Positions 8,565 to 17,293 of a stretch of DNA of 64,000 nt are shown here, one piece after another (the stretch's first letter is position 1; each line of letters begins with the position of its first letter). The position numbers and the translations under genes are program-made. Origin of the DNA: Lentisphaera araneosa HTCC2155. Lineage in GTDB: Bacteria; Verrucomicrobiota; Lentisphaeria; Lentisphaerales; Lentisphaeraceae. Under the pieces are notes generated by a model. The model ran no database searches. It had not been told where the DNA came from and saw only the letters and a program-made list of their open reading frames with translations. The DNA lies in assembly GCF_000170755.1 (NCBI RefSeq), contig NZ_ABCK01000001.1, positions 372,001-436,000 of the forward strand, in the 5' to 3' direction.

Positions 8565-10086
8565 AAAAAACACCATCAACGCAATTATTTCTGGTGTAGG
8601 CAACTTAACGGGTCGCCTTAGCGGATTAGTAAGAGAAATGCTTTATGCCTACCTTTTTGGGACATCCCCACTGATCGGCTATTTTAAATATGCAGTTGCA
8701 TTACCCAATCTAGCGAGAAGAATTTTCGGGGAAGGTGCCCTAGCCAATGCTTTCATCCCTTTACTTGCGGATAAAAAAAACAATGAACAAGACCCCAACT
8801 CTTACGCTTCAAAAATACTAACACTAACGGCAACCTTCAATACCTTTCTCGCTCTATGTGGTATTGCGATTTTGTTCATTCTTTTTTCTTTAGGCATCAT
8901 TTCTAATGAGAGCCAGGAACTAGTTTACTTGGGAAGTGTTATGATGCCCTACCTACCTTTTATATGCTTAGCTGGTTTACTTGCTAGTATTCATAACCTG
9001 TACAGCAAATACTCACTTCCTGCACTCATGTCATCCACCATGAATGTTTGTTTGATAGCGGCGTCTTGTTTTGCAATTTTTACAAATCTTGATGAAAAAT
9101 CAACTATTTATCTACTCGCTTTTTCTTTAGTTTTCTCGGGCCTCTTACAAGTTTTTATACTTTTAAGATCCGCAAAAAAATTCATCAAGTTAAAAATTGA
9201 ATATTGTAAATTCAAAGCTCCTGAACTTAAATCTTTTTGGATAAGTTTCATACCTGTCACTATTGGGGCTTCGGCTCAGCAAATCTCTACTCTACTAGAT
9301 AAAACAATTGCTTTATGGATTGGTCCTCATGCGGTTAGTTCATTGAGCTACAGTGAATTACTTATTTATTTGCCCGTAGGAGTATTTGGTGTATCTCTTG
9401 GATCTGTGTGCTTGCCATCTTTGTCGAGTTCTTTAGCCAAAGGTAATTTAAATGATGTACAACGAGACTTTGAAAAAGCCTTGTCCCAAGCTTTCTTTTT
9501 ATCAATCCCCTGCAGTGTATTTTTTTATTTATTGGGAGACACCCTATTAAAAACTCTATTTTTACGTGGTGCATTTGATCTTGAAAGTCTTCAATTCACT
9601 CTAAAAGCATTTCTATGGTTTCTTCCAGGGATTCCTTTCTTCACAGCCTTAAAAGTTTTGCTTTCTCTATACTATGCCAATAAAAATACTAAAACACCGC
9701 TAAAAATATCATTAGCTATGATTACTCTTAACCTCGTATTGGGAATCAGCTTCATTCCTTTATTGAGTCATGCTTCCTTGGCTATGGCAAGTTCAGTCAC
9801 TGCTTTATTGAACTTTGTTTTCTTGTTAACAAGCGCTAAGAAATTATCTTATATTCAAAACTTAAGTCAAATTGTACAAACTAACCTTCCCACTATAATT
9901 GCTGCCAGCCTGAGTTGTATCACTTTTAAACTCATAGCAGACCAACTAAGCATACTCGAGACCGGTTCCCTAAAATTCGCCGACAACTTATTAACGACTA
10001 TCATTGGTGGCTTAATTTTTTCACTTTTATATTTATTTTTCTTCAAAGTTTTTAAATCTGTCTTCAACATAATTCTTAAGCTTTAA
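8557..10086 (+). CDS. murJ: Lipid II flippase MurJ
   Basis: Polytopic inner-membrane protein of the MOP/MVF family that flips lipid II for peptidoglycan synthesis. I place the start at the ATG at 8557 (MSKKNTINAIISGVGNLTGR), because the longer reading would run far inside the GSCFA gene. The N-terminal region shows the family pattern LSGLVREMLYAYLFGTS and ALPNLARRIFGEGALANAFIP, followed by many hydrophobic helices (about 13-14). The 509-residue length fits MurJ. The product supports a peptidoglycan-containing Gram-negative envelope. Confidence 0.93.
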   Translation: MSKKNTINAIISGVGNLTGRLSGLVREMLYAYLFGTSPLIGYFKYAVALPNLARRIFGEGALANAFIPLLADKKNNEQDPNSYASKILTLTATFNTFLALCGIAILFILFSLGIISNESQELVYLGSVMMPYLPFICLAGLLASIHNLYSKYSLPALMSSTMNVCLIAASCFAIFTNLDEKSTIYLLAFSLVFSGLLQVFILLRSAKKFIKLKIEYCKFKAPELKSFWISFIPVTIGASAQQISTLLDKTIALWIGPHAVSSLSYSELLIYLPVGVFGVSLGSVCLPSLSSSLAKGNLNDVQRDFEKALSQAFFLSIPCSVFFYLLGDTLLKTLFLRGAFDLESLQFTLKAFLWFLPGIPFFTALKVLLSLYYANKNTKTPLKISLAMITLNLVLGISFIPLLSHASLAMASSVTALLNFVFLLTSAKKLSYIQNLSQIVQTNLPTIIAASLSCITFKLIADQLSILETGSLKFADNLLTTIIGGLIFSLLYLFFFKVFKSVFNIILKL

Positions 10087-10239
10087 AACGAAGCAAATCA
10101 ACCATATCCTTAGTCTTAGTAGAGTTTCTTTTTTAATTTTTAGACAAGTAAATGATATTTTGTGCTCACAAACTTGTATCTTATTAAGCAGAAGTTAAAT
10201 TTTATTGCGTACATATACAAGAATGAGGAAGTGCCTAAA

Positions 10240-10740
10240 GTGAATGAATTACAGAAAATAAATATTAATGATCTCAACTGGACACTTCTAATAAGCTTAG
10301 TCTTATTCTTTACTATTATTATTGGTTCCGCCGCCCTATCTTCGACCATAGCCGAAAAACGCGGTCAAAAATTTACAATTCATTTTTTTATTGGCTTATT
10401 CCTTCCCGTAGCTTATCCAGTTTTTTTGATGATAGCAATGAAAAATAAACTTAAGCAAGCTAGCATCCAAGCTCAAAAAGCTGCGGAAGAAGAAGAGGAC
10501 GATATTCCAGAGTTAGATATAGCCATCGATATCAATGAAGACTTTTTTAAACAATACCCGACAGACAAAAATGGACACCGTGCGGGTCCATTTGTCTTTG
10601 AAACCGATCAAGGTATTATCACGGCTCAATTTATTATTGAAATACAAAAACAACTTCTCGTCATCCAGACTTTAAACTCCAAAGAGCAGGAACAAAAACT
10701 TCGCCTGCCTTATGAAAAAATCATTAGCTGCAACACCTAA
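10240..10740 (+). CDS. Hypothetical membrane protein with cytoplasmic tail
   Basis: I choose the GTG at 10240, which follows a GAGGA box at 10-base spacing; an upstream GTG at 10162 has no ribosome binding site. The 166-residue product has two hydrophobic helices near the N-terminus (LLISLVLFFTIIIGSAAL, then FFIGLFLPVAYPVFLMIA), an acidic Glu-rich linker (AEEEEDDIPELD) and a soluble C-terminal domain of about 70 residues. I recognise no family. It ends 15 bases before the next gene, which also encodes a membrane-anchored protein, so the two may act together. Confidence 0.6.
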   Translation: MNELQKININDLNWTLLISLVLFFTIIIGSAALSSTIAEKRGQKFTIHFFIGLFLPVAYPVFLMIAMKNKLKQASIQAQKAAEEEEDDIPELDIAIDINEDFFKQYPTDKNGHRAGPFVFETDQGIITAQFIIEIQKQLLVIQTLNSKEQEQKLRLPYEKIISCNT

Positions 10741-10755
10741 GGACTCCCCTATATT

Positions 10756-12519
10756 ATGTTTGAACTCACCTTTGAATTCTCGTGCCCAAGTTGTGCCGGT
10801 CACGTGCCCTTTGTTAATAACACTAAAGAAGCTCATTGCTCTTCATGTGGATTAAATATTATTTTTGAAAACCCCGATCAGTTCTTAGATGCACTAGACC
10901 CTGACTCTGATATTGAGATGTTCCAAACTAATTCTGTTAAGCAGGTAGATAAATCAACTGGCAGTTTGCGAGAAACCATCACTGTTTCCTTTTCACGTCA
11001 AGACTTACTTAAACAAGCGATGGCTGCATCTTCTCCACCTCCAGTTAAAAACACTTCTACTAGTAACAACTTAAGCGCCATTAACACTCCTGTTGCTGCT
11101 GCGAAAAAATTAGGTAAACTAAAAGTAGCTCAGCCCGTAAATAATGATTTATTAAATCCAGGCAATAGCAGTTCAACTCCTGCAGCAGGCGCTCCAAACT
11201 TTGGTAGTACGGCTGCGAAAAAGCCGGCTCCCATGGGAGCTCCGAACTTTGCACCTCAAACTACAGCAAAAAACCTTTCCTCTGCAGAGACTATCACTGG
11301 TGCCCCAGCTTTCAATAAAGCTCCAGCTCCAAGCTTCTCTACACCAACTGAAGCTAGTGCTCCAAAATTTAGCACAACTCCACCTTCCGAATTATCTCCG
11401 CTTGAGCAACAACGTGCAGAACTTGAAGAGAAAAAGCGCCATATTGAAGAAGAGAGAGCTCGAGTGGAAGCAGAGTTCGAAAGAATCCAAGCTGAAACTG
11501 AAGCTGCTGAAGAAGAAGCGCGCATGGCTGCTGAAAAAGCTAAAGCCGAAGATGAAGCTCGCATTGCCGCTGAAAAAGCTAGAGCTGAAGAAGAAGCTCG
11601 CATGGCCGCTGAAAAAGCTAGAGCCGAAGATGAAGCACGCATTGCCGCTGAAAAAGCTAGAGCTGAAGAAGAAGCTCGCATGGCCGCTGAAAAAGCTAAA
11701 GCTGAAGAAGAAGCTCGCATGGCCGCTGAAAAAGCTAGAGCTGAAGAAGTTAGTATCGCCGCGGAAAAAGCTGAATCTGAAGATAAGAAAGTAGACGAAA
11801 AAGCTGAAGATAAGAAAGTAGACGAAAAAGCTGAAGATAAGAAGGAAGACGAAAAATCTGAAGATAAGAAAGTAGACGAAAAAGCTGAAGATAAGAAAGT
11901 AGACGAAAAAGCTGAAGATAAGAAAGAAGACGAAAAAGCTGAAGATAAGAAGGAAGACGAAAAATCTGAAGATAAGAAGGAAGACGAAAAAGCTGAAGAT
12001 AAGAAAGAAGACGAAAAAGCTGAAGATAAGAAGGAAGACGAAAAATCTGAAGATAAGAAAGTAGACGAAAAAGCTGAAGATAAGAAAGTAGACGAAAAAT
12101 CTGAAGATAAGAAGGAAGACGAAAAAGCTGAATCTGAAGATAAGAAACTTGCTCCTAAAAAACGTCCTGCAGGATCAAAACCCAGTTCCAAAACTGGTGC
12201 TAAAAAGCGTCCTGCGGGATCAAAACCCACTTCTAAGACTGGCGCTAAAAAACGTCCTGCGGGATCAAAACCTGGCGCGAAAAAAGCTCCTGAAAAACCC
12301 ACTCTAGATAAAGATGGTAACGTGATTGACAAACCAAAACGTAAAAAGCCTCAAACAAAGTCGGACCGTCCCCGTACCCAAACTGGTTTGACCCCAGATA
12401 TGAGAAGAAAACTAGATGAAGAAACTCGAGTAAAATCAAAAGCCATTAAGACTAAAATTGTCATTTTCAACATTCTACTTCTTATCGGAGTTGGCGTTTA
12501 CTTCTTCATGTCTAAATAA
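10756..12519 (+). CDS. Zinc-ribbon, coiled-coil, charged-repeat protein with C-terminal membrane anchor
   Basis: A 587-residue modular protein. Residues 9-36 form a zinc ribbon (CPSC then CSSCG). A Pro/Ala/Ser-rich linker follows (about 95-215). Next is a long predicted coiled coil (about 220-335) with a 13-residue period around EARMAAEKARAEE. Then come about a dozen 9-residue units of the form EDKKVDEKA (about 342-460), three Lys/Pro-rich units around KKRPAGSKP, and a single hydrophobic helix at the extreme C-terminus (IVIFNILLLIGVGVYFFM). The layout is that of a tail-anchored cytoplasmic protein. The N-terminus resembles MJ0042-type zinc ribbons. Function unknown; it could be a scaffold or tether. 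The next gene starts directly after its stop. Confidence 0.75.
   Translation: MFELTFEFSCPSCAGHVPFVNNTKEAHCSSCGLNIIFENPDQFLDALDPDSDIEMFQTNSVKQVDKSTGSLRETITVSFSRQDLLKQAMAASSPPPVKNTSTSNNLSAINTPVAAAKKLGKLKVAQPVNNDLLNPGNSSSTPAAGAPNFGSTAAKKPAPMGAPNFAPQTTAKNLSSAETITGAPAFNKAPAPSFSTPTEASAPKFSTTPPSELSPLEQQRAELEEKKRHIEEERARVEAEFERIQAETEAAEEEARMAAEKAKAEDEARIAAEKARAEEEARMAAEKARAEDEARIAAEKARAEEEARMAAEKAKAEEEARMAAEKARAEEVSIAAEKAESEDKKVDEKAEDKKVDEKAEDKKEDEKSEDKKVDEKAEDKKVDEKAEDKKEDEKAEDKKEDEKSEDKKEDEKAEDKKEDEKAEDKKEDEKSEDKKVDEKAEDKKVDEKSEDKKEDEKAESEDKKLAPKKRPAGSKPSSKTGAKKRPAGSKPTSKTGAKKRPAGSKPGAKKAPEKPTLDKDGNVIDKPKRKKPQTKSDRPRTQTGLTPDMRRKLDEETRVKSKAIKTKIVIFNILLLIGVGVYFFMSK
11514..12147 (+). repeat. In-frame coding repeats (39-bp then 27-bp units)
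   Basis: Two blocks of tandem repeats lie inside the preceding gene. The first has a 39-bp period encoding 13-residue coiled-coil units. The second has a 27-bp period encoding EDKK(V/E)DEK(A/S). Unit-to-unit differences are mainly GTA versus GAA and GCT versus TCT codons. Such repeats are expected to vary in number between strains. Confidence 0.85.
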
Positions 12520-13221
12520 ATGACACAAGAGCTAGATTCTTTAGGCACACAAGAGAAACAGGTATTACTTGCTAAACTTCAGTCACATTTAATTGATGAC
12601 CGAATCGAACTCATAGATAAAGTTTGTTCAGAAAGAACTGAGCATATTTGCCTTGTTTTAGAAAACCTCTACCAAGAACATAATGCCTCAGCTATTCTTC
12701 GAAATGCTGATGCATTTGGTATTCAAAATATAAATGTCATCGAAAATGACAACGACTTTGCGGCCAATAAAGAGGTCTCTATGTCAGCTCACAAGTGGCT
12801 GGATATTAAAGCTTGGAATGAAAGTAAAATTGATAACACAGTCAAATGCTTAAGCGCTCTGAAAAAACAAGGTTATAAAATTTGTGCCACGAGTTTACGA
12901 CCTGAATCTATCACTCTTGATGAACTGCCTGTCGACGAACCCATAGCTTTATGCTTTGGAACCGAATTAACAGGCTTAAGCGAGGTCGCACATGAGATGG
13001 CAGACTACATGACTTATATACCTATGAATGGCTTTATTCAGAGCTTCAATGTTTCTGTGGCATCTGCTCTTAGCTTATCACATCTCAGAAATAAAATGAA
13101 ACGAAAAAACATTGAGCACGCATTAAGTCCAGAAAAAACTCTCGATACCAAGATCAACTGGAGCTTATCCTCAATGAAACGTCCAGAGACTATGTTAGAG
13201 TATTACTTAAAGCAACTATGA
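12520..13221 (+). CDS. trmH: TrmH/SpoU-family RNA 2'-O-methyltransferase
   Basis: SPOUT-fold methyltransferase, probably acting on the G18 2'-OH of tRNA with S-adenosylmethionine. The three SpoU motifs are visible: HNASAILRNADAFG (motif 1), ALCFGTELTGLS (motif 2) and IPMNGFIQSFNVSVASAL (motif 3). Length (233 residues) fits TrmH. The ATG follows the preceding stop directly (TAAATG), so it is co-transcribed with the zinc-ribbon protein. Its stop abuts the stop of the convergent radical SAM gene with no intervening base. The exact RNA target within the SpoU family is inferred. Confidence 0.85.
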   Translation: MTQELDSLGTQEKQVLLAKLQSHLIDDRIELIDKVCSERTEHICLVLENLYQEHNASAILRNADAFGIQNINVIENDNDFAANKEVSMSAHKWLDIKAWNESKIDNTVKCLSALKKQGYKICATSLRPESITLDELPVDEPIALCFGTELTGLSEVAHEMADYMTYIPMNGFIQSFNVSVASALSLSHLRNKMKRKNIEHALSPEKTLDTKINWSLSSMKRPETMLEYYLKQL

Positions 13222-14106
13222 TTAATTGAAACGTTCGCGGTAAGTGCAGCGTTTACATAAGTCTTCTACAATTCTACTTTGCTGAAAACCTTTCCTTAAA
13301 TTTTGTGCGCGATCATCAGCTAAAATATCATCTAAACTCATCTTGCGGCATGAGCCTAAATCAATCACACCTTCCCTATCAAAACAGCAAGGAACAACCG
13401 TTCCGTCCACCAAAATCGCAAATTGATTTTTGAGGGCAACACAATAACCTCTTTCTGCTACTAAAGGTCCATCAAGTTCAGGCCATTCAAACCTCTCGGC
13501 CAAGTTAAGGAATATATTTCCCTTTATACGGTGCCCTTTTAAACTAAGCTTTGCTATCTCCGCAAAATCTAGATCTAAAAACTTTGCGATTTCAGCAATA
13601 ATCCCAGAATTTTCATCTATTGTTTTTTGATCGTGACCTGAGTTCCAAAGACGTAGGTTAATATGCATATCGGAGCGTTTCTCTAAAACTAGACGAATGA
13701 AATTAAATATTTTTTTGAGATAGTCCTTATTGCTACTTTGAGGGAAATTATCTCCAAAACTCTGTAAAGAAAAATTTATCTGATGAACCGTAGCGTTTAG
13801 CAACGCTTGGACGTTACGTTCATTCAATTGCACGCCATTGGTCACAATAGATACGGCTTGTTCGTGTTTCTCACAAATCTTTATAAACTCTGGCAACTGT
13901 GGATGATTCAATGGTTCACCCATAACATGTAAACAGAGTAAATAAACCTTGGGCGAAACTTGCTTAACTAAGGACTCAAAGAAATCTGCCTTCATAAAAT
14001 CTGATTCTCTTTGGAGGTATGTTTGTGGACAAAAACTACACTTCAAATTACAAACATTACTGATTTCTATATAAACTTTGCGAAATTTCTTTCTAGGATA
14101 CAGCAT
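13222..14106 (-). CDS. Radical SAM protein with SPASM-like C-terminus
   Basis: The N-terminus has the radical SAM cluster motif CxxxCxxC (C19, C23, C26; NVCNLKCSFCPQ), followed by GEPLNHP and the TNGVQLN block. The C-terminus has further Cys (VVPCCFDREG, LGSC, DLCKRC) typical of an auxiliary-cluster SPASM or truncated SPASM domain. At 294 residues it is shorter than sulfatase-maturing enzymes (about 370-400), so I do not assign it to maturation of the sulfatase at 40-41.6 kb. No precursor peptide gene is seen beside it. Substrate unknown. Confidence 0.8.
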   Translation of the reverse strand: MLYPRKKFRKVYIEISNVCNLKCSFCPQTYLQRESDFMKADFFESLVKQVSPKVYLLCLHVMGEPLNHPQLPEFIKICEKHEQAVSIVTNGVQLNERNVQALLNATVHQINFSLQSFGDNFPQSSNKDYLKKIFNFIRLVLEKRSDMHINLRLWNSGHDQKTIDENSGIIAEIAKFLDLDFAEIAKLSLKGHRIKGNIFLNLAERFEWPELDGPLVAERGYCVALKNQFAILVDGTVVPCCFDREGVIDLGSCRKMSLDDILADDRAQNLRKGFQQSRIVEDLCKRCTYRERFN

Positions 14107-14282
14107 TATAGCATCCCTGTTTTTTTAATTTTAATAGTCGCTTCATACCCACCTTAATTAATAAAGATGCCCAACAGTTGACTAACTGAATATAAATGAA
14201 ATCCCTATTCTTAAGCATAAAGTCCTTCACCTAAAAATCTACTAAATAAACTTCTTTTATAATAAGTTAAACTGGGTATAAA

Positions 14283-14314
14283 AAACGGGTGACGCTATGC
14301 TGCATCACCCGTTT
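14283..14314 (-). terminator. Terminator hairpin of grpE-dnaJ
   Basis: Stem AAACGGGTGA / TCACCCGTTT with a 12-base loop, located 23 bases downstream of the dnaJ stop. The trailing U-run on the minus strand is short (about three), so termination may be incomplete. Confidence 0.65.
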
Positions 14315-14336
14315 ATAGAAATGTAATAACTATGAA

Positions 14337-15473
14337 TCAACCACCAAAAAATCGGCTCGCTTTTTCAAAAAAGGATTCTTTCATAGGCTGTACATTATCA
14401 CCACACAAATCAGCAAATGTTTCCAATGCTTCTTTTTGTTCGGAATTTAAATTTGTGGGTACTTCGACAATGATCGTAACAATTTGATGCCCCGTATCAT
14501 GGCTTCTTAGGTTTTTGACGCCCTTACCTTTAATTCGAAACTTTGTACCTGACTGAGTACCTGCTGGGATTTTTAGGCTTTCTTTACCATTCAAAGTTGG
14601 TACTTCTATTGATCCACCTAAAACTGCTGTAGGAAAACTCACCGGAATCTTGCAATAAATATGATCTCCATCACGCTCAAAAATATCGTGATTCCTTACA
14701 TGAAAGACAACATAGAGGTTACCAGCAGGAGCCCCTGCTTCACCAGCATCACCTTCACCTCGAATACGCATTTTAGAACCTGTGTCAACGCCTGCAGGAA
14801 CATCGATTTTGACTTTCTTTTCTTTACGAACTGTAGCATTGCCACGGCAGGTATTACAGGGTTTTTCAATTTTCTTTCCACTTCCGTGGCAATGTGGACA
14901 CTCTTGATTGATAGAGAAAAAACCTTGCTTGATATGAACTTGACCATTACCACGACAAGTCGGGCAAGTTGTCATTTTTGATCCTGGTTCAGCACCAGAT
15001 GCATCACAACGTTCACAAGCTTCATTTTTCGTCAATGAAATCTCTTTTTTACATCCAAAAACTGCTTCTTCGAAAGTAAGCTCCAAATCTTTTCTTAAGT
15101 CAGCTCCTGGCTGTGGTCCACCACCGCCTCCGCCACCAAAGAACGATTCAAAAATACTAGAGGCTCCACCGCCTCCACCACCACCGAAAACTTGGCTGAA
15201 GATGTCGAAGGGATCACCATGCATACCACCACCGCCGCCTTCGCCGCGCTGAGTGTACGCTTCATGACCATACTGATCATATTGACGACGCTTACCTTCA
15301 TCAGATAGTACCTCATAGGCTTCAGAAATCTCTTTAAACTTAGCTTCTGCCACTTCATCACCAGGATTTTTATCTGGGTGGTATTTTACAGCTAACTTCC
15401 TGTAAGCTTTCTTTAATTCACTCGCAGAGGCCGATCTAGATACCCCTAAAAGTTCATAGTAGTCTTGTGACAT
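14337..15473 (-). CDS. dnaJ: Chaperone DnaJ
   Basis: Hsp40 co-chaperone that stimulates DnaK ATPase and delivers clients. The J domain has the HPD tripeptide ([10 protein letters not shown]), followed by a Gly/Phe-rich region with long Gly runs. The zinc domain has four repeats: [24 protein letters not shown] and CNTCRGNA. The first and last depart from CxxCxGxG by one residue. Length of 378 residues is typical. The start codon directly follows the grpE stop (TAAATG). dnaK is not in this window. Confidence 0.97.
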   Translation of the reverse strand: MSQDYYELLGVSRSASASELKKAYRKLAVKYHPDKNPGDEVAEAKFKEISEAYEVLSDEGKRRQYDQYGHEAYTQRGEGGGGGMHGDPFDIFSQVFGGGGGGGASSIFESFFGGGGGGGPQPGADLRKDLELTFEEAVFGCKKEISLTKNEACERCDASGAEPGSKMTTCPTCRGNGQVHIKQGFFSINQECPHCHGSGKKIEKPCNTCRGNATVRKEKKVKIDVPAGVDTGSKMRIRGEGDAGEAGAPAGNLYVVFHVRNHDIFERDGDHIYCKIPVSFPTAVLGGSIEVPTLNGKESLKIPAGTQSGTKFRIKGKGVKNLRSHDTGHQIVTIIVEVPTNLNSEQKEALETFADLCGDNVQPMKESFFEKASRFFGG

Positions 15474-16115
15474 TTATTCAGCCTCGCTTTCAATTACTTC
15501 TTCTTCCACTTCTGGTTCTGGGCCTTTACTAACCACTACCATCGCGGGACGAAGAAGTCTTTCACCTAATTTATATCCGCAGCGTGTTTGCGAGAGAACC
15601 ACCCCTTCTTCAACTTCATCTGAGTGTGCTTCGGAAGTGGCTTCGTGAATATTAGGATCGAACTTCACTGCTTGAGCATCGATCTCTTCAACTCCCATAT
15701 CATCCATAGCTTTGACAAACATATTTTGAATCATGTTCATACCCTGAACAATCATATCCAAGTTAACATTATCCATTTGAGTCGCTTGCATGGCCATTTT
15801 GAAAGTATCATAAACGGGAAGTACATCCTCAAGAACACTTGTTTTACCTCTTTGACGAGCATCCTCTTGATCGCGAATACTACGTTTTCTGAAGTTATCA
15901 AAATCAGCTCTTTGCCTTAACATTGAGAGTTCTAAGTCAGCAATAACTTCCTCGGGTGACTTTGGCTCTTCAATCACTTCTTCAGCAACAGTTTCACTTG
16001 ATTCTTCTGCTACATTTTCATCTATAGATGTTTCTGTTTCTTCAACATTCTCTACAGACTCATTGAGTTCGTCGACAATGACTTCCTCTACTTGGTCTTT
16101 AATCTCTTCTGACAT
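15474..16115 (-). CDS. grpE: Nucleotide exchange factor GrpE
   Basis: Exchanges ADP for ATP on DnaK. The 213 residues have a very acidic N-terminal extension, a long helix containing LRQRADFDNFRKRS, and the C-terminal beta domain with the conserved ending of the form LRPAMVVVSKGP. It is first in a two-gene grpE-dnaJ operon. No CIRCE element was found upstream; a sigma70-type promoter fits the sequence. Confidence 0.95.
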   Translation of the reverse strand: MSEEIKDQVEEVIVDELNESVENVEETETSIDENVAEESSETVAEEVIEEPKSPEEVIADLELSMLRQRADFDNFRKRSIRDQEDARQRGKTSVLEDVLPVYDTFKMAMQATQMDNVNLDMIVQGMNMIQNMFVKAMDDMGVEEIDAQAVKFDPNIHEATSEAHSDEVEEGVVLSQTRCGYKLGERLLRPAMVVVSKGPEPEVEEEVIESEAE

Positions 16116-16155
16116 AAGGGGTTTTCCTTAAATTAATATATTTTTTTAGTGGCCG

Positions 16156-16184
16156 ATTTTAACCTCATTGAAGGGAAAATTCAA
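16156..16184 (-). promoter_or_regulatory. Predicted sigma70 promoter of grpE-dnaJ
   Basis: On the minus strand, -35 TTGAAT (16179-16184) and -10 TAAAAT (16156-16161) are separated by exactly 17 bases, giving an expected start about 35 bases ahead of grpE. No heat-shock operator (CIRCE) was seen in the upstream region. Confidence 0.5.
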
Positions 16185-16261
16185 GTCATCTCAATGCTTA
16201 GTCTTTTGAAAAAACCTTTACGAGATATAATTTTCATCCACGTCTTTAAATTGGAGTAAAA

Positions 16262-16708
16262 ATGTCCTACCGCTACACATGTGCCGTATTTGTCCTAAAT
16301 GAGGAAAAAGTTCTTTTAATCAAGCACAAAAAGCTCAATAGATGGCTGCCGCCAGGAGGATGTGTTGAAAGCAATGAGACACCCGATGAAGCTGCCTTAC
16401 GTGAAGTATATGAAGAAGTTGGGGTCCATATCGAACTTTTAGGAGACCAAGTTCCTATTCTGCCAGAAGTTAAAGTCGTTCATCAACCCATTCATATTCA
16501 GGTTGAACAAAACCCTGATGGACCAAATAATATAGATTTTATCTATTACGCAAAATTAATGGATAAGAACTATACCATAAAACTGAACTTAGATGAAGCT
16601 TTAGAATACCACTGGTTTGACCGATTAAGTATTGAAGAACTTATCCCTCAGCATGAGCTTAAAATCAATGCTTTAAAAGCCTTAGATTTTGTCTCATTAA
16701 AATATTAA
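16262..16708 (+). CDS. Nudix hydrolase
   Basis: Small 148-residue enzyme that hydrolyses nucleoside diphosphates linked to other moieties. The Nudix box is complete: G, five residues, E, seven residues, then REVYEEVGV, within GGCVESNETPDEAALR. A TATAAT box lies at 16226-16231 and TTGGAG precedes the ATG at good spacing. The substrate cannot be told from sequence. It is monocistronic, bounded by a strong terminator downstream. Confidence 0.85.
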   Translation: MSYRYTCAVFVLNEEKVLLIKHKKLNRWLPPGGCVESNETPDEAALREVYEEVGVHIELLGDQVPILPEVKVVHQPIHIQVEQNPDGPNNIDFIYYAKLMDKNYTIKLNLDEALEYHWFDRLSIEELIPQHELKINALKALDFVSLKY

Positions 16709-16726
16709 GGAAAAGTTAATTAGATC

Positions 16727-16755
16727 TTGCATCCATCCTTATTTTTTATTATTAT
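16727..16755 (+). promoter_or_regulatory. Promoter-like signal inside the Nudix-downstream gap
   Basis: TTGCAT at 16727-16732 and TATTAT at 16750-16755 with a 17-base spacer. It stands just after the Nudix stop and ahead of a stable terminator, with no ORF between them. Confidence 0.4.
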
Positions 16756-16761
16756 AGGGAT

Positions 16762-16836
16762 GATTGGAATTGATTCCATCAATTCAGCGACATGGGTAAA
16801 TTTAATTATTTAGGACACCCCATGTCGCTTTTTTTT
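16762..16836 (+). ncRNA. Candidate small RNA, about 75 nt
   Basis: The stretch starts about seven bases after the TATTAT box, contains a short self-complementary hairpin (TGGAAT TG ATTCCA) and ends in a strong intrinsic terminator. No ORF is present. Promoter, hairpin and terminator fit a small RNA gene. The alternative is that this is just the 3' untranslated region of the Nudix gene. Confidence 0.35.
16786..16836 (+). terminator. Strong intrinsic terminator
   Basis: Eleven-base-pair perfect stem AGCGACATGGG / CCCATGTCGCT with a 22-base loop, followed by eight T. It ends the Nudix transcript or the candidate small RNA. Confidence 0.85.
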
Positions 16837-16996
16837 GTATAATAATTAAGATAAAAAGATCTCACTATTCTAAGAACTTGAATACTTCACTATTTTTCCA
16901 CAATTTTAATGACTGGATTGCATGAAATATTTTTGCTTTTATCACTACCTTGGGATACATTGAATTCACACACACAGTGCAACCAAGGAGAGAACT

Positions 16997-17293
16997 ATGC
17001 CACACGTTTATGTCCGTCCAAGCCTAAACCCTGTCAACCTAACTCCCAAAATTAAGGAAATTAAAGGTCCATTCGCCTACCTTCATTTAAAACGCACCAT
17101 CAAAGAACAAAACTTTGAAGTGAAACAACGACAAAGCATGCGAAGGCAAACGAATGCTTTATTAGATTCAATTGAATTATCCGATATTGAAGAACAGGAA
17201 ATTGACAAATTGCTAAAAGAAAGTTTGAGCATGCGCTATTGTAAACAATGTAGCGAAGAACTCTGTTCTGGCTCCTGCCCTTTTTGTATGTAA
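16997..17293 (+). CDS. Small protein with C-terminal Cys cluster, coupled to AlkC-like gene
   Basis: A 98-residue protein preceded by a clear AAGGAGAG ribosome binding site. The body is charged and probably helical; the last 17 residues are Cys-rich (YCKQCSEELCSGSCPFCM) with five Cys that could form a zinc site. I recognise no family. Its stop lies inside the start region of the next gene (ten-base overlap), so the two are translationally coupled and the small protein may be a partner of the DNA-repair enzyme. Confidence 0.7.
   Translation: MPHVYVRPSLNPVNLTPKIKEIKGPFAYLHLKRTIKEQNFEVKQRQSMRRQTNALLDSIELSDIEEQEIDKLLKESLSMRYCKQCSEELCSGSCPFCM

Noticed and set aside
11779-12147. 27-bp repeats as a possible CRISPR array
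   Set aside because: The repeats are contiguous, in frame and coding, with no spacers.
11256-12332. A 358-codon open frame on the minus strand across the repeat gene
   Set aside because: It is the antisense of codon-biased GAA/AAA repeats, which cannot make stops in that frame. The product is a Ser/Phe repeat without a plausible fold, and the plus-strand protein has clear domains.
13222-14106. Radical SAM protein as the sulfatase-maturing enzyme
   Set aside because: It is about 100 residues shorter than that family, is 26 kb away from the sulfatase, and its sequence around the SPASM region lacks the full Cys set.
14107-14282. Possible tRNA or other RNA in the gap upstream of the radical SAM gene
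   Set aside because: The sequence is AT-rich without a cloverleaf or conserved T-loop; only the dnaJ terminator hairpin is recognisable at its edge.
16116-16261. CIRCE heat-shock operator ahead of grpE
   Set aside because: No TTAGCACTC / GAGTGCTAA pair is present on either strand. The GAGTGCT words elsewhere belong to REP-like hairpins.
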